A DNA stretch of 64,000 nt from the NCBI GenBank assembly GCA_963843565.1, contig CAWJKY010000001.1, positions 167,334 through 231,333 of the forward strand, in the 5' to 3' direction. This document shows, one piece after another, positions 15,476 to 24,133 of the stretch (position 1 is the first letter of the stretch; each line of letters begins with the position of its first letter). The notes below the pieces were generated by a model. The model was not told the DNA's origin, searched no databases, and saw only the letters and a list, made by a program, of their open reading frames with translations. This stretch comes from DASZQY01 sp963843565 (GTDB taxonomy: Bacteria > Pseudomonadota > Alphaproteobacteria > Rhizobiales > Kaistiaceae). Position numbers and translations under genes: made by a program.

Positions 15476-15853
15476 ATGGCGCAGGTCACCGTCTCGATCG
15501 GCGGCCGGCAATACCGCATGGCGTGCGAGGACGGCCAGGAGGATCACCTGACGGCGCTCGCCGAACGCCTCGACCGGTCGATCGGCGAGTTGCGCCGCCG
15601 CTTCGGAAACATCGACGACCAGCGCCTGACCGTCATGGCGGCGATCACCTTCGCCGATCGCCAGGCCGACGCGGAACGCCGGCTTGAGGACGCCGAGGCG
15701 CGGGTTGCCGACGGCGAGGACGCGCGCGCCGCGACGGAGGAGGCCCGCAGCGCCAACGAGGCCGGTGTCGCGTCCGCCCTCGACGAGGTCGCCGGCCGCA
15801 TCGAGGCGCTGGCGGCGCGGGTCTCAGGCGCGCCGCTGATCGAAGAGGACTGA
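15476..15853 (+). CDS. zapA: Cell division protein ZapA
   Basis: A 125-residue ZapA. The N-terminal domain MAQVTVSIGGRQYRMACEDGQE and the region LTALAERLDRSIGELRRRFG, DQRLTVMAAITFAD are characteristic; an Ala/Glu-rich coiled-coil tail follows. ZapA bundles FtsZ protofilaments at midcell. It is four bases downstream of the DUF4164 gene. In most relatives the 6S RNA gene follows directly; here about 3.1 kb of foreign-looking DNA lies in between. Confidence 0.9.
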   Translation: MAQVTVSIGGRQYRMACEDGQEDHLTALAERLDRSIGELRRRFGNIDDQRLTVMAAITFADRQADAERRLEDAEARVADGEDARAATEEARSANEAGVASALDEVAGRIEALAARVSGAPLIEED

Positions 15854-16701
15854 GCGCGGCGCGGGACGGGCTGACGCGCCATACCCTCTCCCGCAGTTCG
15901 CCGAGCAGGCAGTTCGAACGTCGCGAGGCGCCGCTCATGGGAGGCGCCGTGTTCGATCCTGGCCGACCGGAGCCTCGACGAAGTTCATGCCTCGAACAGG
16001 ACCTTGAGCACCTCATCACCGCGCATTCGCGAGACGCGCCGCGCGAAGCGAGCGACATCCGGTACCCCCCGGTCAACGCAAAGCTCAACGACGCGCTCTG
16101 TGCGCGTGCGCTTCTTTGCCCACGCGGCGTATGGATAAGCGGAAATTCTCTGAAATGTCGTCGGGCCGCGCGGATGGGGGAGAGGGCTTTGAAGCCGCTG
16201 ATTATGGAGCGCAGCAAATCTGTGAGCTATATGGCGAAAAGGGTGAGGGGGCTCCAACTCGAGTACGTCGTGCAGCGGTCTTTCGATAAGGCCTTCCCCC
16301 GCAGGCGGCGCATAGGCGATCACGCGTTCGCCAAAGAGATCGCTCCGACCTCTCCACCATCGGAGGACGAGGTGCCTCGTCAAAGGGGCAGGAGCAAGTG
16401 CGGCGAGCGAAACAGTCCGGTGGACATACGCGGCGCCCAACCTCCCTTTGAGGGGGGAAATATGCACTTGAAAAGAAGTGCTGATTCTCCGGAGGGCGAG
16501 CATGAAATGATTGAGGAATGGGCAGGTAGCTTCGTTCAGCCGTCATGGACTATGGAGCGCCGCGAACCTCTCCACAATGCTTTCCGTAGATCGCTCCACC
16601 ATCTCACTCCGCAGCGATTGGATAAGCGGCTCGGATAGTGCGCGGCTCGAAGCCTAAGGGACATTTATCTGTCATCGTTCACCTCAAACGGTCAAAGTTC
16701 T
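15854..16701. other. Non-coding or decayed stretch after zapA
   Basis: No gene I can identify. A few long open frames on both strands here translate to sequences without recognisable domains, with codon use unlike the neighbours. This is the left part of the insertion between zapA and the 6S RNA gene. Possibly remnants of mobile DNA; no terminal repeats or integrase were recognised. Confidence 0.5.
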
Positions 16702-17310
16702 GATCAGGCTCGCTTGATCATCGATGGGCGCGCATCGGTTGTTACAGCTGCTCATCGGCAGCAAGAGATCGACGAATCGCTCGTTAGCCGAATTGGAGCG
16801 AAGGAGGAACCAGGGGCTGTGTACCGCGCGTCAGAAACGCGTAAGCTCGCCTTGTGCTTGTCTTGACAGTTGTACATCCATTCACTTCGGTTGCTTCGTG
16901 CAGTTCTCGAACGCGGGCAAAGAATTGTCATTGAAGGGACACAAGGCTTTGGTCTTTCGGTGTGGCATGGCGACGAATATCCCAAGGCGACGAGCAGGGA
17001 CACGACTGCGTCAGGGTTTGTGTCAGAGGCAGGGCTGGCACCGAAGGATGTTCCCGCCTTTGTCCATGTTTTCAGAGATTTCCAATCCAGATTGACGGCA
17101 ATTCGCGTCTCCTGAAAGATGAGATTGATTGGGTGACCCTTACAAAGGAGGCTGATCTCCTTCTGAACTTCGTCGAACTAACTTCGGCGACGAAGCGAGT
17201 CAGGAGAGTGGAAAGTTTCGATCCCGAGATCGTCGCCCCCGTATAGGCGTAAACCATGCTCGCTCGATAGCTTGATCACATGGATTGCGCCGCCCGCAAA
17301 TTGTGACAGC
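16702..17310 (+). pseudogene. Broken adenylosuccinate-synthetase-like gene (short, archaeal/phage type)
   Basis: Fragments of a PurA-family protein are visible in order: ARLIIDGRASVVTAAHRQQE (from 16702), an in-frame TGA at 16864-16866, then RIVIEGTQGFGLSVWHGDEY, PKATSRDTTASGFVSEAGL (16870-17087), a one-base frameshift near 17088, then PIQIDGNS, KDEIDW, VELTSATKRVRRVESFDPEI (to 17246) and a fragment like HLDH further on. The EGTQGFGLS and TSRDTTAS forms match the short archaeal/phage PurA branch, not the bacterial PurA at 48400-49698. The first 100 or so residues are missing. GC is clearly lower than the neighbours. Not functional. Confidence 0.65.
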
Positions 17311-17790
17311 ACATCACCGAATATGGTGGAAAGGTCTTGCGTGTAGAGGCTCGGGAGGCGTCATCATCGGACATGTCGGAATGTGATGTTGCCCCCCGTT
17401 ATGCTCTTCCACCCACGTAGGCTTGAAACGTTTTGCCGAGTTCGGAGTAAGGCCCGTATTTGCTGGCTCGCTGAAGATCATATTCGCAATTAAGGTGATC
17501 GTCTCGCAACGCCGTAACTTGGCTCGCGGGCTCCTAAAAGAACCATCACCGGGAACGATTGTTGCCATGGTGAAAGCACCCAAAACAGACCTAACCGAAG
17601 CCAAGCGCATCGCCGCGCGCATGCTGGCAATGCCGCCTGAGCCTCACAAGCCGCGAGGAAGACCAACCTGCGTTCCCGGCTGAGAAGACGAACAGCCGGG
17701 AAAGGCCGATACATCGGCGCGACGGTCGGGAAAGCACGCCGCATGAAACCATTCTCCGCATACGTCTAGTTGAAGAAGCCAGCGAGTTGG
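17311..17790. other. Low-GC remnant region
   Basis: Apart from the small open frame at 17567-17683, I find no supported gene. Sequence composition remains atypical for the window, as in the pseudogene before it. Part of the zapA-ssrS insertion. Confidence 0.4.
17567..17683 (+). CDS. Small open frame with a lysine/alanine-rich helix
   Basis: A 38-residue frame (MVKAPKTDLTEAKRIAARM, then LAMPPEPHKPRGRP). The EAKRIAARMLAMPPxPHK core looks like a conserved small-protein pattern seen in rhizobial accessory DNA, but I cannot name the family. No good ribosome-binding site is visible. It may be a remnant carried in the insertion. Confidence 0.3.
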   Translation: MVKAPKTDLTEAKRIAARMLAMPPEPHKPRGRPTCVPG

Positions 17791-17799
17791 TCAAAGCCC

Positions 17800-18110
17800 G
17801 GGGCATAGGTCGCAGGGCGGCATTGCCGCCGCTCTGTTTGCGTTGGCGGTAGTTGGGGCGATCTCTGGTGCGTGGCAGATACATTCAAACGCGCAGCAAT
17901 TTGGTCGAGTGCCAGCCGAGGGCTGAGGAGTTCTATTGCTGAGCTGACTGGCCAAGTCGAGTCGCTTCGTGAACACTCGCGGTTCAACGGGGAGGATGCG
18001 TCCGCCCTTAAGGATCGTGTTTCCTCGCTAGAGGCGCAGCTTAACGCCCTGTCGGACAGTGGTCGAGATGCCGAAGTCATCTGCGGAGAGGCGGGAACAC
18101 CGCTCTCGAG
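17800..18110 (+). pseudogene. Remnant of a membrane-anchored coiled-coil protein
   Basis: A hydrophobic segment (AALFALAVVGAISGAWQ) lies in one frame around 17828-17880 and runs into a stop, while a coiled-coil stretch (SSIAELTGQVESLREHSRF, ASALKDRVSSLEAQLNALS) continues in another frame to about 18070. The two halves would make a single-pass protein with a cytoplasmic or periplasmic coiled coil, as in many envelope proteins, if joined by a frameshift. The identity is unknown. Confidence 0.4.
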
Positions 18111-18199
18111 CCAGCGCAACATGAGCGCGCCGGTACGGTTTGGTATCGACGCTTCTTCCACAAAGCCCCCGTACTCCCCGCCCAAAAGAAGTAATCCCC

Positions 18200-18760
18200 G
18201 CCTGTCGCCCCCATGAGAAACTGACCTCGTCCCTGCTCACCCGAGGGGTCGCATCGCGCGAAGCGAGCCGTTGCGGAGCAGACCGAAAGGTAGCCGGTGC
18301 GGCAACGCATGGTTGGAGCGGCGCCTGCGGCTGTCTCCGCGTTGGAGCCGTCGGTGAGGGGAGACCCAAGCCGCGGGGTTCGCACCCCCGGGCCTCGGGA
18401 GGCTTCCGCAAGATCCGCCCGCCGGCATTACGACCGGCTGTCACAGTCGCTGACCTTAAGGGCGGCAGGCTAGCGCCAACCCCGGGGACCTCCCGGCGCG
18501 CGGCGCGGTCAGGACGGGTTGCCCGCTCTTAAGGCGGGTCCGTCCGCCTGCTGCCCGGAGCGCGGGTGTCGGAGGACACAAATCGCCGCGGCGGGCGCTC
18601 GGATGAGCGCCCCTTATCGGACTACCCGGACTGGCACTCGGACGAGCGCCCGCCACCCCCTCGTGTTTCGCGAGGGCTCAGGAAAGAGGGACGCGCTGGA
18701 AGGAGACGATGACTCGGGGCGCAACCGCTCGCGGGAACGAACCGTCACGCCCGCCTCTCA
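18200..18760. other. GC-rich structured non-coding region
   Basis: No supported gene. It contains inverted repeats, e.g. GGCGGGCGCTC (18592-18602) with GAGCGCCCGCC (18645-18655), and several proline/arginine-rich shadow frames. A structured RNA cannot be excluded, but I recognise none. Confidence 0.35.
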
Positions 18761-18761
18761 A

Positions 18762-18873
18762 CCGCTCATCCCCGCGAAGGCGGGGATCCAGGGATGGCGG
18801 CAGGAGCCGCGAGATGTGGGAGCTGGCGTAACAACATTTCCCCCTGGATTCCCGCATGCGCGGGAATGAGCGG
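18762..18873. repeat. Pair of inverted palindromic repeats
   Basis: A 32-base copy at 18762-18793 (CCGCTCATCCCCGCGAAGGC onward, ending ATCCAGGG) and an inverted copy at 18842-18873 (CCCTGGATTCCCGCATGCGC onward, ending AATGAGCGG). Each is itself palindromic. Together they can fold into one long hairpin with a loop of about 48 bases. This layout is typical of REP-like intergenic elements. They lie 80 bases upstream of the 6S RNA. Confidence 0.75.
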
Positions 18874-18934
18874 GTGTTGGCAACGGGCAGCTGGTGTGCG
18901 GGCCCGCCCCCTCCCGCTGGCGCCAAATCCCGTC

Positions 18935-18946
18935 CGGCCCTATATC
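18935..18946 (+). promoter_or_regulatory. Probable -10 element of the 6S RNA gene
   Basis: CTATATCT at 18940-18947 lies about 6-8 bases before the closing stem of the 6S RNA, where its -10 box should be. A clear -35 was not identified. Confidence 0.35.
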
Positions 18947-18950
18947 TCCG

Positions 18951-19116
18951 GGCGGCGAAGCTGCGGGGTGCGGCAGGAGATAAAGTACTCCCGGGGCTTA
19001 TCGATCCAAACGGGAGCTGTTCCTGAGCGGGCCCGTGGGCTCGCACATACGGCGCCCACCTACTGTGTAGGTCTCCGGGGTCGATTAACTCCACCGGCCG
19101 TTGCGGCTTCGCTTCT
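18951..19116 (+). ncRNA. ssrS: 6S RNA
   Basis: The segment sits directly before the formyl-THF cyclo-ligase gene, the standard position of 6S RNA. A closing stem can be drawn: GCGAAGC (18955-18961) pairs with GCTTCGC (19106-19112), extended by TGC/GCG-type pairs. Inside are the features expected of the alphaproteobacterial 6S bubble: CCCGGGGCTTATCGATCC, TGTTCCTGAGCGGG, the hairpin ACCTAC-TGT-GTAGGT and TCCGGGGTCGAT. 6S RNA mimics an open promoter and sequesters the housekeeping RNA polymerase in stationary phase. No search was done. Confidence 0.85.
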
Positions 19117-19141
19117 TTCTCCGCCCCTCTTCAAGGACCCC

Positions 19142-19747
19142 ATGACGGCATCGGCTGACGAGACCTCCGCCAAGGCGGCGTTGCGCGCGGCGGCCCTTGC
19201 CCGCCGCGATGCCATCGGCGAAGCGGAGCGTGCCCGGCTGTCCACGATCATCGCCCGCCGGGCGATTGCGCTGCTCGACGCGGCCCCGCCGCGCACGCTC
19301 GCCGTCTACCGCGCCATCCGCTCCGAGGTCGACCCGGAGGCCATCGCCACCTGGGCGCGGGCCAGGGGAATCGTGGTGGCGCTGCCGGCCATTGGCGCTG
19401 ACGGCATCCTCGTCTATCGCCGCGCCGATGCCGAGACGCCGCTGGTCGACGCCGGCTTCGGGACGCGGGCCCCCGGTGCGTCCGCCCCGGAAGCGGCGCC
19501 CGACGCGCTGATCGTGCCGCTCGCCGGCTTCGATCGCACCGGCCATCGCCTCGGCTACGGCTTTGCCCACTACGACCGCGGGCTCGCCCGTCTGGCCGCG
19601 CGCGGCCTCACGCCGCTTGCCGTCGGGGTTGCATTCTCCGTCCAGGAAGTCGATGCAATCGGCGCTGAATCCCATGACGTGCGGCTGGACGCGGTGGTCA
19701 CCGAGAACGCCACCATCGACCTGCGCGCCCCCGATCCGAGGTCCTGA
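19142..19747 (+). CDS. 5-formyltetrahydrofolate cyclo-ligase
   Basis: A 201-residue YgfA-type enzyme that converts 5-formyl-THF to 5,10-methenyl-THF with ATP. The basic N-terminus (LRAAALARRDAI), YRAIRSEVDPEAI, LPAIGADG, LIVPLAGFDRTGHRLGYG and HYDRGLA are recognisable; the usual GGGYYDR has become GFAHYDR. ATG at 19142 follows AAGGACCCC. A longer frame upstream runs through the 6S RNA and is rejected. It is co-directional with ymdB, three bases apart. Confidence 0.92.
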   Translation: MTASADETSAKAALRAAALARRDAIGEAERARLSTIIARRAIALLDAAPPRTLAVYRAIRSEVDPEAIATWARARGIVVALPAIGADGILVYRRADAETPLVDAGFGTRAPGASAPEAAPDALIVPLAGFDRTGHRLGYGFAHYDRGLARLAARGLTPLAVGVAFSVQEVDAIGAESHDVRLDAVVTENATIDLRAPDPRS

Positions 19748-19750
19748 GCG

Positions 19751-20575
19751 TTGCGACTTCTTTTTCTTGGCGATCTCGTCGGGCGCACCGGCCGCAATGC
19801 CGCGATCGCCCAGTTGCCCGGGCTGATCGAGGAGAACCGGCTCGATTTCGTGATCGTCAACGGCGAGAACGCCGCCGGCGGCTTCGGCATCACCGAGGAG
19901 ATCCTGAAGAACGTCATCGACGCCGGCGCCGACGTGGTGACCACGGGCAACCATGCCTTCGACCAGCGCGAGGCGCTGGTCTTTGCGGCCCGTCAGGAGC
20001 GCTTCCTGCGACCGGTCAATTTTCCCGCCGGCACCCCCGGCCACGGGGCCGGCCTGTTCGTGGCGCGCAACGGCGCCCGCGTGCTGGTCATCAATGCCAT
20101 GGGCCGCGTCTTCATGGACCAGCTCGACGATCCCTTCGCTGCCATCGACGCCGAGATCGCCGCCTGTCCGCTGGGCGAGCAGGCCGATGCCATCGTGGTC
20201 GATTTTCACGCCGAGGCGACCAGCGAAAAGCAGGCGATCGGCTGGCACCTCGACGGGCGCGTCAGCCTGGTCGTCGGCACCCATACGCACGTCCCGACGT
20301 CGGATTATCACGTCATGCCATCGGGCACCGCCTTCCAGTCGGACGTCGGCATGTGCGGCGACTACAACTCGGTCATCGGCATGAACCACGAGGAGCCGCT
20401 GCGCCGCTTCCTCCAGAAGGTGCCGGGCGAGCGTTTTTCGCCGGCCGATGGCGAGGCGACGATCGCGGGGCTGGCGGTCGAGATCGACGACAACACCGGG
20501 CTGGCCACGGCCGTGGCGCCGCTCCGCCGTGGCGGGGCGCTCGCCGAGACGACCCCGCATTTCTGGCGCGACTAG
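19751..20575 (+). CDS. YmdB-family metallophosphoesterase (TIGR00282)
   Basis: A 274-residue cyclic-nucleotide phosphodiesterase-like protein. Metal-binding motifs: LFLGDLVGRTGR near residue 4, VNGENAAGGFG, TTGNHAFDQRE, VDFHAEATSEK and GTHTHVPTSD, all in the order of the family. It starts with TTG at 19751, three bases after the cyclo-ligase stop, with no better start nearby. Homologues hydrolyse 2',3'-cAMP or cyclic dinucleotides. The genes are likely co-transcribed with the cyclo-ligase. Confidence 0.9.
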   Translation: MRLLFLGDLVGRTGRNAAIAQLPGLIEENRLDFVIVNGENAAGGFGITEEILKNVIDAGADVVTTGNHAFDQREALVFAARQERFLRPVNFPAGTPGHGAGLFVARNGARVLVINAMGRVFMDQLDDPFAAIDAEIAACPLGEQADAIVVDFHAEATSEKQAIGWHLDGRVSLVVGTHTHVPTSDYHVMPSGTAFQSDVGMCGDYNSVIGMNHEEPLRRFLQKVPGERFSPADGEATIAGLAVEIDDNTGLATAVAPLRRGGALAETTPHFWRD

Positions 20576-20646
20576 GGGAGCCCCGCGCCCTTCCTTTCGG
20601 CGCGCCGCCTGTCGTATAAGGCCCGCCGCCTGTTTTGGAGACCTCG

Positions 20647-21393
20647 ATGGCCGGTCATTCCCAGTTCAAGAACATCATGCACAAGAAGGGCGCCGCCGAT
20701 GCGCGCCGTTCGAAGCTGTTCTCCAAGCTCGCCCGTGAAATCACCGTAGCCGCCAAGCTCGGCGGCGGCGATCCGGCCATGAACGCGCGCCTGCGCCTGG
20801 CGATCACCAACGCGCGCGCCGAGAACATGCCGAAGGACAATATCGAGCGGGCCATCAAGAAGGCGATCGGTGGCGAGGCCGACAACTACGAGCAGATCCG
20901 CTACGAGGGCTATGGGCCGGGTGGCGTCGCCATCATCGTCGAGGCGCTCACCGACAACCGCAACCGCACCGCTGGCGCGGTGCGCTCGATGCTCACCAAG
21001 AACGGCGGCTCGCTGGCCGAGAGCAATTCAGTCGCGTTCATGTTCGATCGGGTCGGGCAGATTTCCTATCCGGCCGGGGTTGCCAGCGCCGATGCAGTGC
21101 TCGAAGCCGCGATCGAAGCGGGCGCCGACGACGTGCAGAGCGGGCCCGAGGGCCACGTCATCACCACCGCGTTCGAGGACATCGGCGAGGTCGCCGGCAA
21201 TCTCGAAAAGGCGCTCGGCGAGGCCGAGACCGTCAAGGCGGTGTGGAAGCCGCAGACCGTGACGCCGCTCGACGAGGAGAAGGCGACCGCCATCCTGAAG
21301 CTCATCGACAGTCTCGAGGACGACGACGACATTCAGGACGTCTACGCCAACTTCGAGATTCCCGACGCCGTCCTGGCCAAGCTGACCGCCTAG
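20647..21393 (+). CDS. YebC/PmpR-family translation-associated protein
   Basis: A 248-residue YebC/TACO1 protein. The diagnostic start MAGHSQFKNIMHKKGAADA is intact; RSKLFSKLAREI, NARAENMPKDNIERAIKKA and IRYEGYGPGGVAI follow. These proteins help ribosomes through proline-rich stretches and were also called transcriptional regulators. The start at 20647 is fixed by the conserved first residues; an in-frame Met four codons earlier is not conserved. The membrane protein gene that follows starts at the base after its stop codon. Confidence 0.95.
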   Translation: MAGHSQFKNIMHKKGAADARRSKLFSKLAREITVAAKLGGGDPAMNARLRLAITNARAENMPKDNIERAIKKAIGGEADNYEQIRYEGYGPGGVAIIVEALTDNRNRTAGAVRSMLTKNGGSLAESNSVAFMFDRVGQISYPAGVASADAVLEAAIEAGADDVQSGPEGHVITTAFEDIGEVAGNLEKALGEAETVKAVWKPQTVTPLDEEKATAILKLIDSLEDDDDIQDVYANFEIPDAVLAKLTA

Positions 21394-22023
21394 ATGTGGA
21401 CCCGGCTCGGCCGGCTGTGGGCCGGCATCGTGGCGATTGCCGCGCTCGCCGGCGTTTCCCTCCAGTACTACGACCTGATTTCGGGCAAGCCAGCGGCCGG
21501 GTTCTGGCCCGCCACCGTCAATTACTTCAGCTACTTCACGGTCGAGAGCAACGTGCTGGTGTTCGTCGTCGCGGCGGTCGCTGTGCTCGCTCCGTCCGGG
21601 CGCCTGTGGCAATGGTTCCGCCGCCCTGCGGTGGTCGGCGCCGCCTGCCTCTACATCGGCATCACCGGCGTCGTGTACTTCCTGTTCCTCCGCCACCTGT
21701 TCCATTTCCAGGGTCTCGGCGCGGTCGCCAACGACCTCCTGCACTTCGTCGATCCGCTGGCCTTTGCCGTCTACTGGCTGCTGTTCGCGCCGAAGTCGGG
21801 CCTGCGTCTCAAGCTCGCCGCCGCTTGGCTCGCCTATCCGGTCGCCTACGGCGCCTACATTCTCCTGCGCGGGCCCTCGTCCGGATTCTATCCCTACCCG
21901 TTCATCGACGTGCCCACCCTCGGCTATCCGCATGTGTTCGTGAACATGGCGATGTTCCTGGCGTGCTTCGCGATCGCCGGCGCCGCGCTGGTGCTGATCG
22001 GCCGGGTCGTCGCTCGCCGCTAA
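21394..22023 (+). CDS. Pr6Pr-family integral membrane protein
   Basis: A 209-residue protein with about six hydrophobic helices. Features of the Pr6Pr family: VNYFSYFTVESNVLVF, VYFLFLRHLF, LHFVDPLAFAVYWLLFAP, and GFYPYPFIDVPTLGYPHV. The family resembles the AIG1/ADTRP proteins of animals; its bacterial function is unknown. The ATG immediately follows the TAG of the yebC gene, so the two are likely co-translated. Confidence 0.85.
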   Translation: MWTRLGRLWAGIVAIAALAGVSLQYYDLISGKPAAGFWPATVNYFSYFTVESNVLVFVVAAVAVLAPSGRLWQWFRRPAVVGAACLYIGITGVVYFLFLRHLFHFQGLGAVANDLLHFVDPLAFAVYWLLFAPKSGLRLKLAAAWLAYPVAYGAYILLRGPSSGFYPYPFIDVPTLGYPHVFVNMAMFLACFAIAGAALVLIGRVVARR

Positions 22024-22090
22024 CGTTGTTCCCGCAGTCGGGATTTGGGCTACCATTGCCGGTGGGGCGCCACCTTGCTCGGGAGCGGCG

Positions 22091-22912
22091 ATGGCTGGCA
22101 TGCGCATCCGTGCGTCCGCGTATTGCCTCGCCGGGCTGGCGCTGACGGCGTCGCCGGCGTTCTGCGGCGACGTGCCGGTCGATCTCCAGCTCGTCCTCGC
22201 GGTCGATGTTTCCCCGTCGATGGATATCGAGGAGCAGCGCATCCAGCGCGCCGGCTATGTCGCCGGGTTCCGCCACCCCGCCGTCGTCGAGGCGATCACC
22301 TCCGGGCTGCTCGGCCGCGTTGCCGTCGCCTACATGGAGTGGGCGCGTCCGGGCTTCTCGGTCGTCGCCGTTCCGTGGACGCTGATTGCCAGCAAGGCCG
22401 ACGCGGATGGCTTCGCGGACCGACTCGCCGCGGCGCCGCCAGCCTCGGAAATCGGAACCTCCATTTCGAGCGGGCTTCTGGTCGCCTCAGGCCTGTTTCT
22501 CGACAGCGGCTTCACCAGCGCGCGGCGCGAGATCGATGTGTCCGGCGACGGGCCCAACAATGCCGGCTTCCCGGTCGACCAGACCCGCGACCTCCTGGTC
22601 CGCAACGGATTCGTCATCAACGGCCTGCCGATCATGGTCCGGGTGAACCCCGAGGACGGCGATATCCCCAATCTCGATTCCTACTACGAGGATTGCGTGA
22701 TCGGCGGCCCCGGCGCCTTTGTCATTCGCGTCGAGGACGTCGGCCAGTTCGAAGCAGCGATCCGCCGCAAACTGGTTCTGGAGATTTCGGGCCTGCAACC
22801 CCGCCTGATGCCGGCGGCGCTCGCGACCGCCACGCCGATCGCCGTCCGCGAACCGGTCGATTGCCAGATTGGCGAGAAGATCAGGCTGCGCACGCTGCTG
22901 CGTAACCGCTAG
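22091..22912 (+). CDS. Exported DUF1194 (von Willebrand A-like) protein
   Basis: A 273-residue protein with a signal peptide (GLALTASPAFCG) and a VWA-like fold with a MIDAS-type AVDVSPSMDIEEQ motif near residue 38, then TSISSGLLVASGLF and EIDVSGDGPNNAG. DUF1194 proteins are exported and of unknown function, probably metal-dependent binding proteins. The stop overlaps the stop of the next gene, which reads in the opposite direction (TAG/CTA overlap at 22910-22912). Confidence 0.85.
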   Translation: MAGMRIRASAYCLAGLALTASPAFCGDVPVDLQLVLAVDVSPSMDIEEQRIQRAGYVAGFRHPAVVEAITSGLLGRVAVAYMEWARPGFSVVAVPWTLIASKADADGFADRLAAAPPASEIGTSISSGLLVASGLFLDSGFTSARREIDVSGDGPNNAGFPVDQTRDLLVRNGFVINGLPIMVRVNPEDGDIPNLDSYYEDCVIGGPGAFVIRVEDVGQFEAAIRRKLVLEISGLQPRLMPAALATATPIAVREPVDCQIGEKIRLRTLLRNR

Positions 22913-23421
22913 CCGCCGCCGAGCACCTTGAGCACGTTCATCTTCATGCCGTTGGGCAACGTCATGTCGCCGGGCTTCATGTCGCTCGGACAGTCGCTGA
23001 TCCAGGTGGCCTGCTGCGTCACCTCGCTGTGGGCGGGCAGGTTCGAGGCACCTGAAATGCGGTCGCTGACGGATTTCATGGCGTAGGCCGACTGGAAATC
23101 ACCGGAGATGACCGCGTGGGTCTTCATCTTGGCGCCGCCGACGGCGCACACCGAGTCGATGATGAGGTCGTTGCCGTCGTGGCTCATGGTGAGCTGATCG
23201 CACTGGCTGATCGACATGCCGAGCTTCATCATCGCCTTGTCGGTCGCTTGGTCGAGACACATCCTGGTGGTGATCGCCTTGGGAAGTCCGGTCGGCTGGG
23301 TGGTGAGTTCCCAGAGGCCGGGCTTGCGGTCGGGCATGTTCAACTCATCCGCCGATGCGGCGAGCGGCGACAGGCCGACCGAGGTCACGAAGGCAATCAC
23401 GGCAATCGAGAATTCACGCAT
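22909..23421 (-). CDS. Exported DUF3617 family protein
   Basis: A 170-residue protein with a signal peptide (FSIAVIAFVTSVGLSPLAASA) and the DUF3617 signature PDRKPGLWELTTQ near residue 30. Conserved cysteines (CLDQ, SQCDQ, DSVCAV) suggest disulphides in the periplasm. The ATG at 23421 is preceded by AGGGAGC. It overlaps the stop of the DUF1194 gene by four bases. Function not known. It is divergent from ruvC across 144 bases. Confidence 0.8.
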   Translation of the reverse strand: MREFSIAVIAFVTSVGLSPLAASADELNMPDRKPGLWELTTQPTGLPKAITTRMCLDQATDKAMMKLGMSISQCDQLTMSHDGNDLIIDSVCAVGGAKMKTHAVISGDFQSAYAMKSVSDRISGASNLPAHSEVTQQATWISDCPSDMKPGDMTLPNGMKMNVLKVLGGG

Positions 23422-23565
23422 GTCGCGGGGCTCCCTGGCGAACGAAGGGCTATTGTCGGCTGTCGGGCGGAGCGGCGCTGCGGCGTCGGTCACACCCGGC
23501 CCTGCCGCGCTGGCGGCCGCCCATTCTGGCAAGCCACGCCATTCGGCGCTACGGCTTGTTCCGCC

Positions 23566-24075
23566 ATGTCCGCCACGATTCGAATCCTCGGCGTCGATCC
23601 CGGCCTCCGCCGCACCGGCTGGGGCGTCGTCGCGGTGACCGGCAACGCACTCGCCTTCGTGGCAGCGGGAACGGTGCGGGCGCCGCTCGACGGGGAGCTG
23701 GCGCAGCGGCTGGTGGCACTCCATGGCGGCCTTCAGGAGATCGTCGCCGCATATCAACCCGACGAGGCGGCGGTCGAGCAGACTTTCGTCAACAAGGACG
23801 CCGCCGCCACTTTGAAGCTCGGCCAGGCGCGCGGGATCGCGCTGCTCGTTCCGGCGCTCGCCGGGCTTGCGGTCGCCGAGTACGCGCCGAACGCCGTCAA
23901 GAAGGCGGTGGTCGGATCCGGCCACGCCGACAAGACTCAGATCAGGGCGATGGTGCGCATCCTGTTGCCGCGCGCCACATTCGACACGGACGATGCCGCG
24001 GACGCGCTCGCCATCGCCATCTGCCATGCCCACCATCGCGGTGCGGCGGCGCTCCGGCTGGCGGTCGCAGGCTAG
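23566..24075 (+). CDS. ruvC: Crossover junction endodeoxyribonuclease RuvC
   Basis: A 169-residue Holliday junction resolvase. The acidic active-site positions are in GVDPGLRRTGWGV (residue about 10), AVEQTFVNKDAAATLKLGQARG, and DDAADALAIAICHAHH near the C-terminus. It cleaves four-way junctions held by RuvAB. The start at 23566 fits the family; the in-frame extension upstream is shadow. It leads the ruvC-ruvA-(membrane protein)-ruvB run. Confidence 0.95.
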   Translation: MSATIRILGVDPGLRRTGWGVVAVTGNALAFVAAGTVRAPLDGELAQRLVALHGGLQEIVAAYQPDEAAVEQTFVNKDAAATLKLGQARGIALLVPALAGLAVAEYAPNAVKKAVVGSGHADKTQIRAMVRILLPRATFDTDDAADALAIAICHAHHRGAAALRLAVAG

Positions 24076-24133
24076 GCGCTTCCCGGATGCCCTCGCGATA
24101 CCCGAACGGGCCTCGACCTGCTAGGGATGCGCC

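Noticed and set aside
15985..16503. A 172-codon minus frame ending in RMRGDEVLKVLFEA
   Set aside because: The end looks like protein, but no start, motif or context supports a gene; listed with the remnant region.
15937..16638. A 233-codon open frame in the insertion
   Set aside because: No family, poor codon bias, and a competing frame on the other strand of equal quality.
18077..18385. A 102-codon minus frame in the GC-rich region
   Set aside because: Composition is that of a shadow; no domain or start support.
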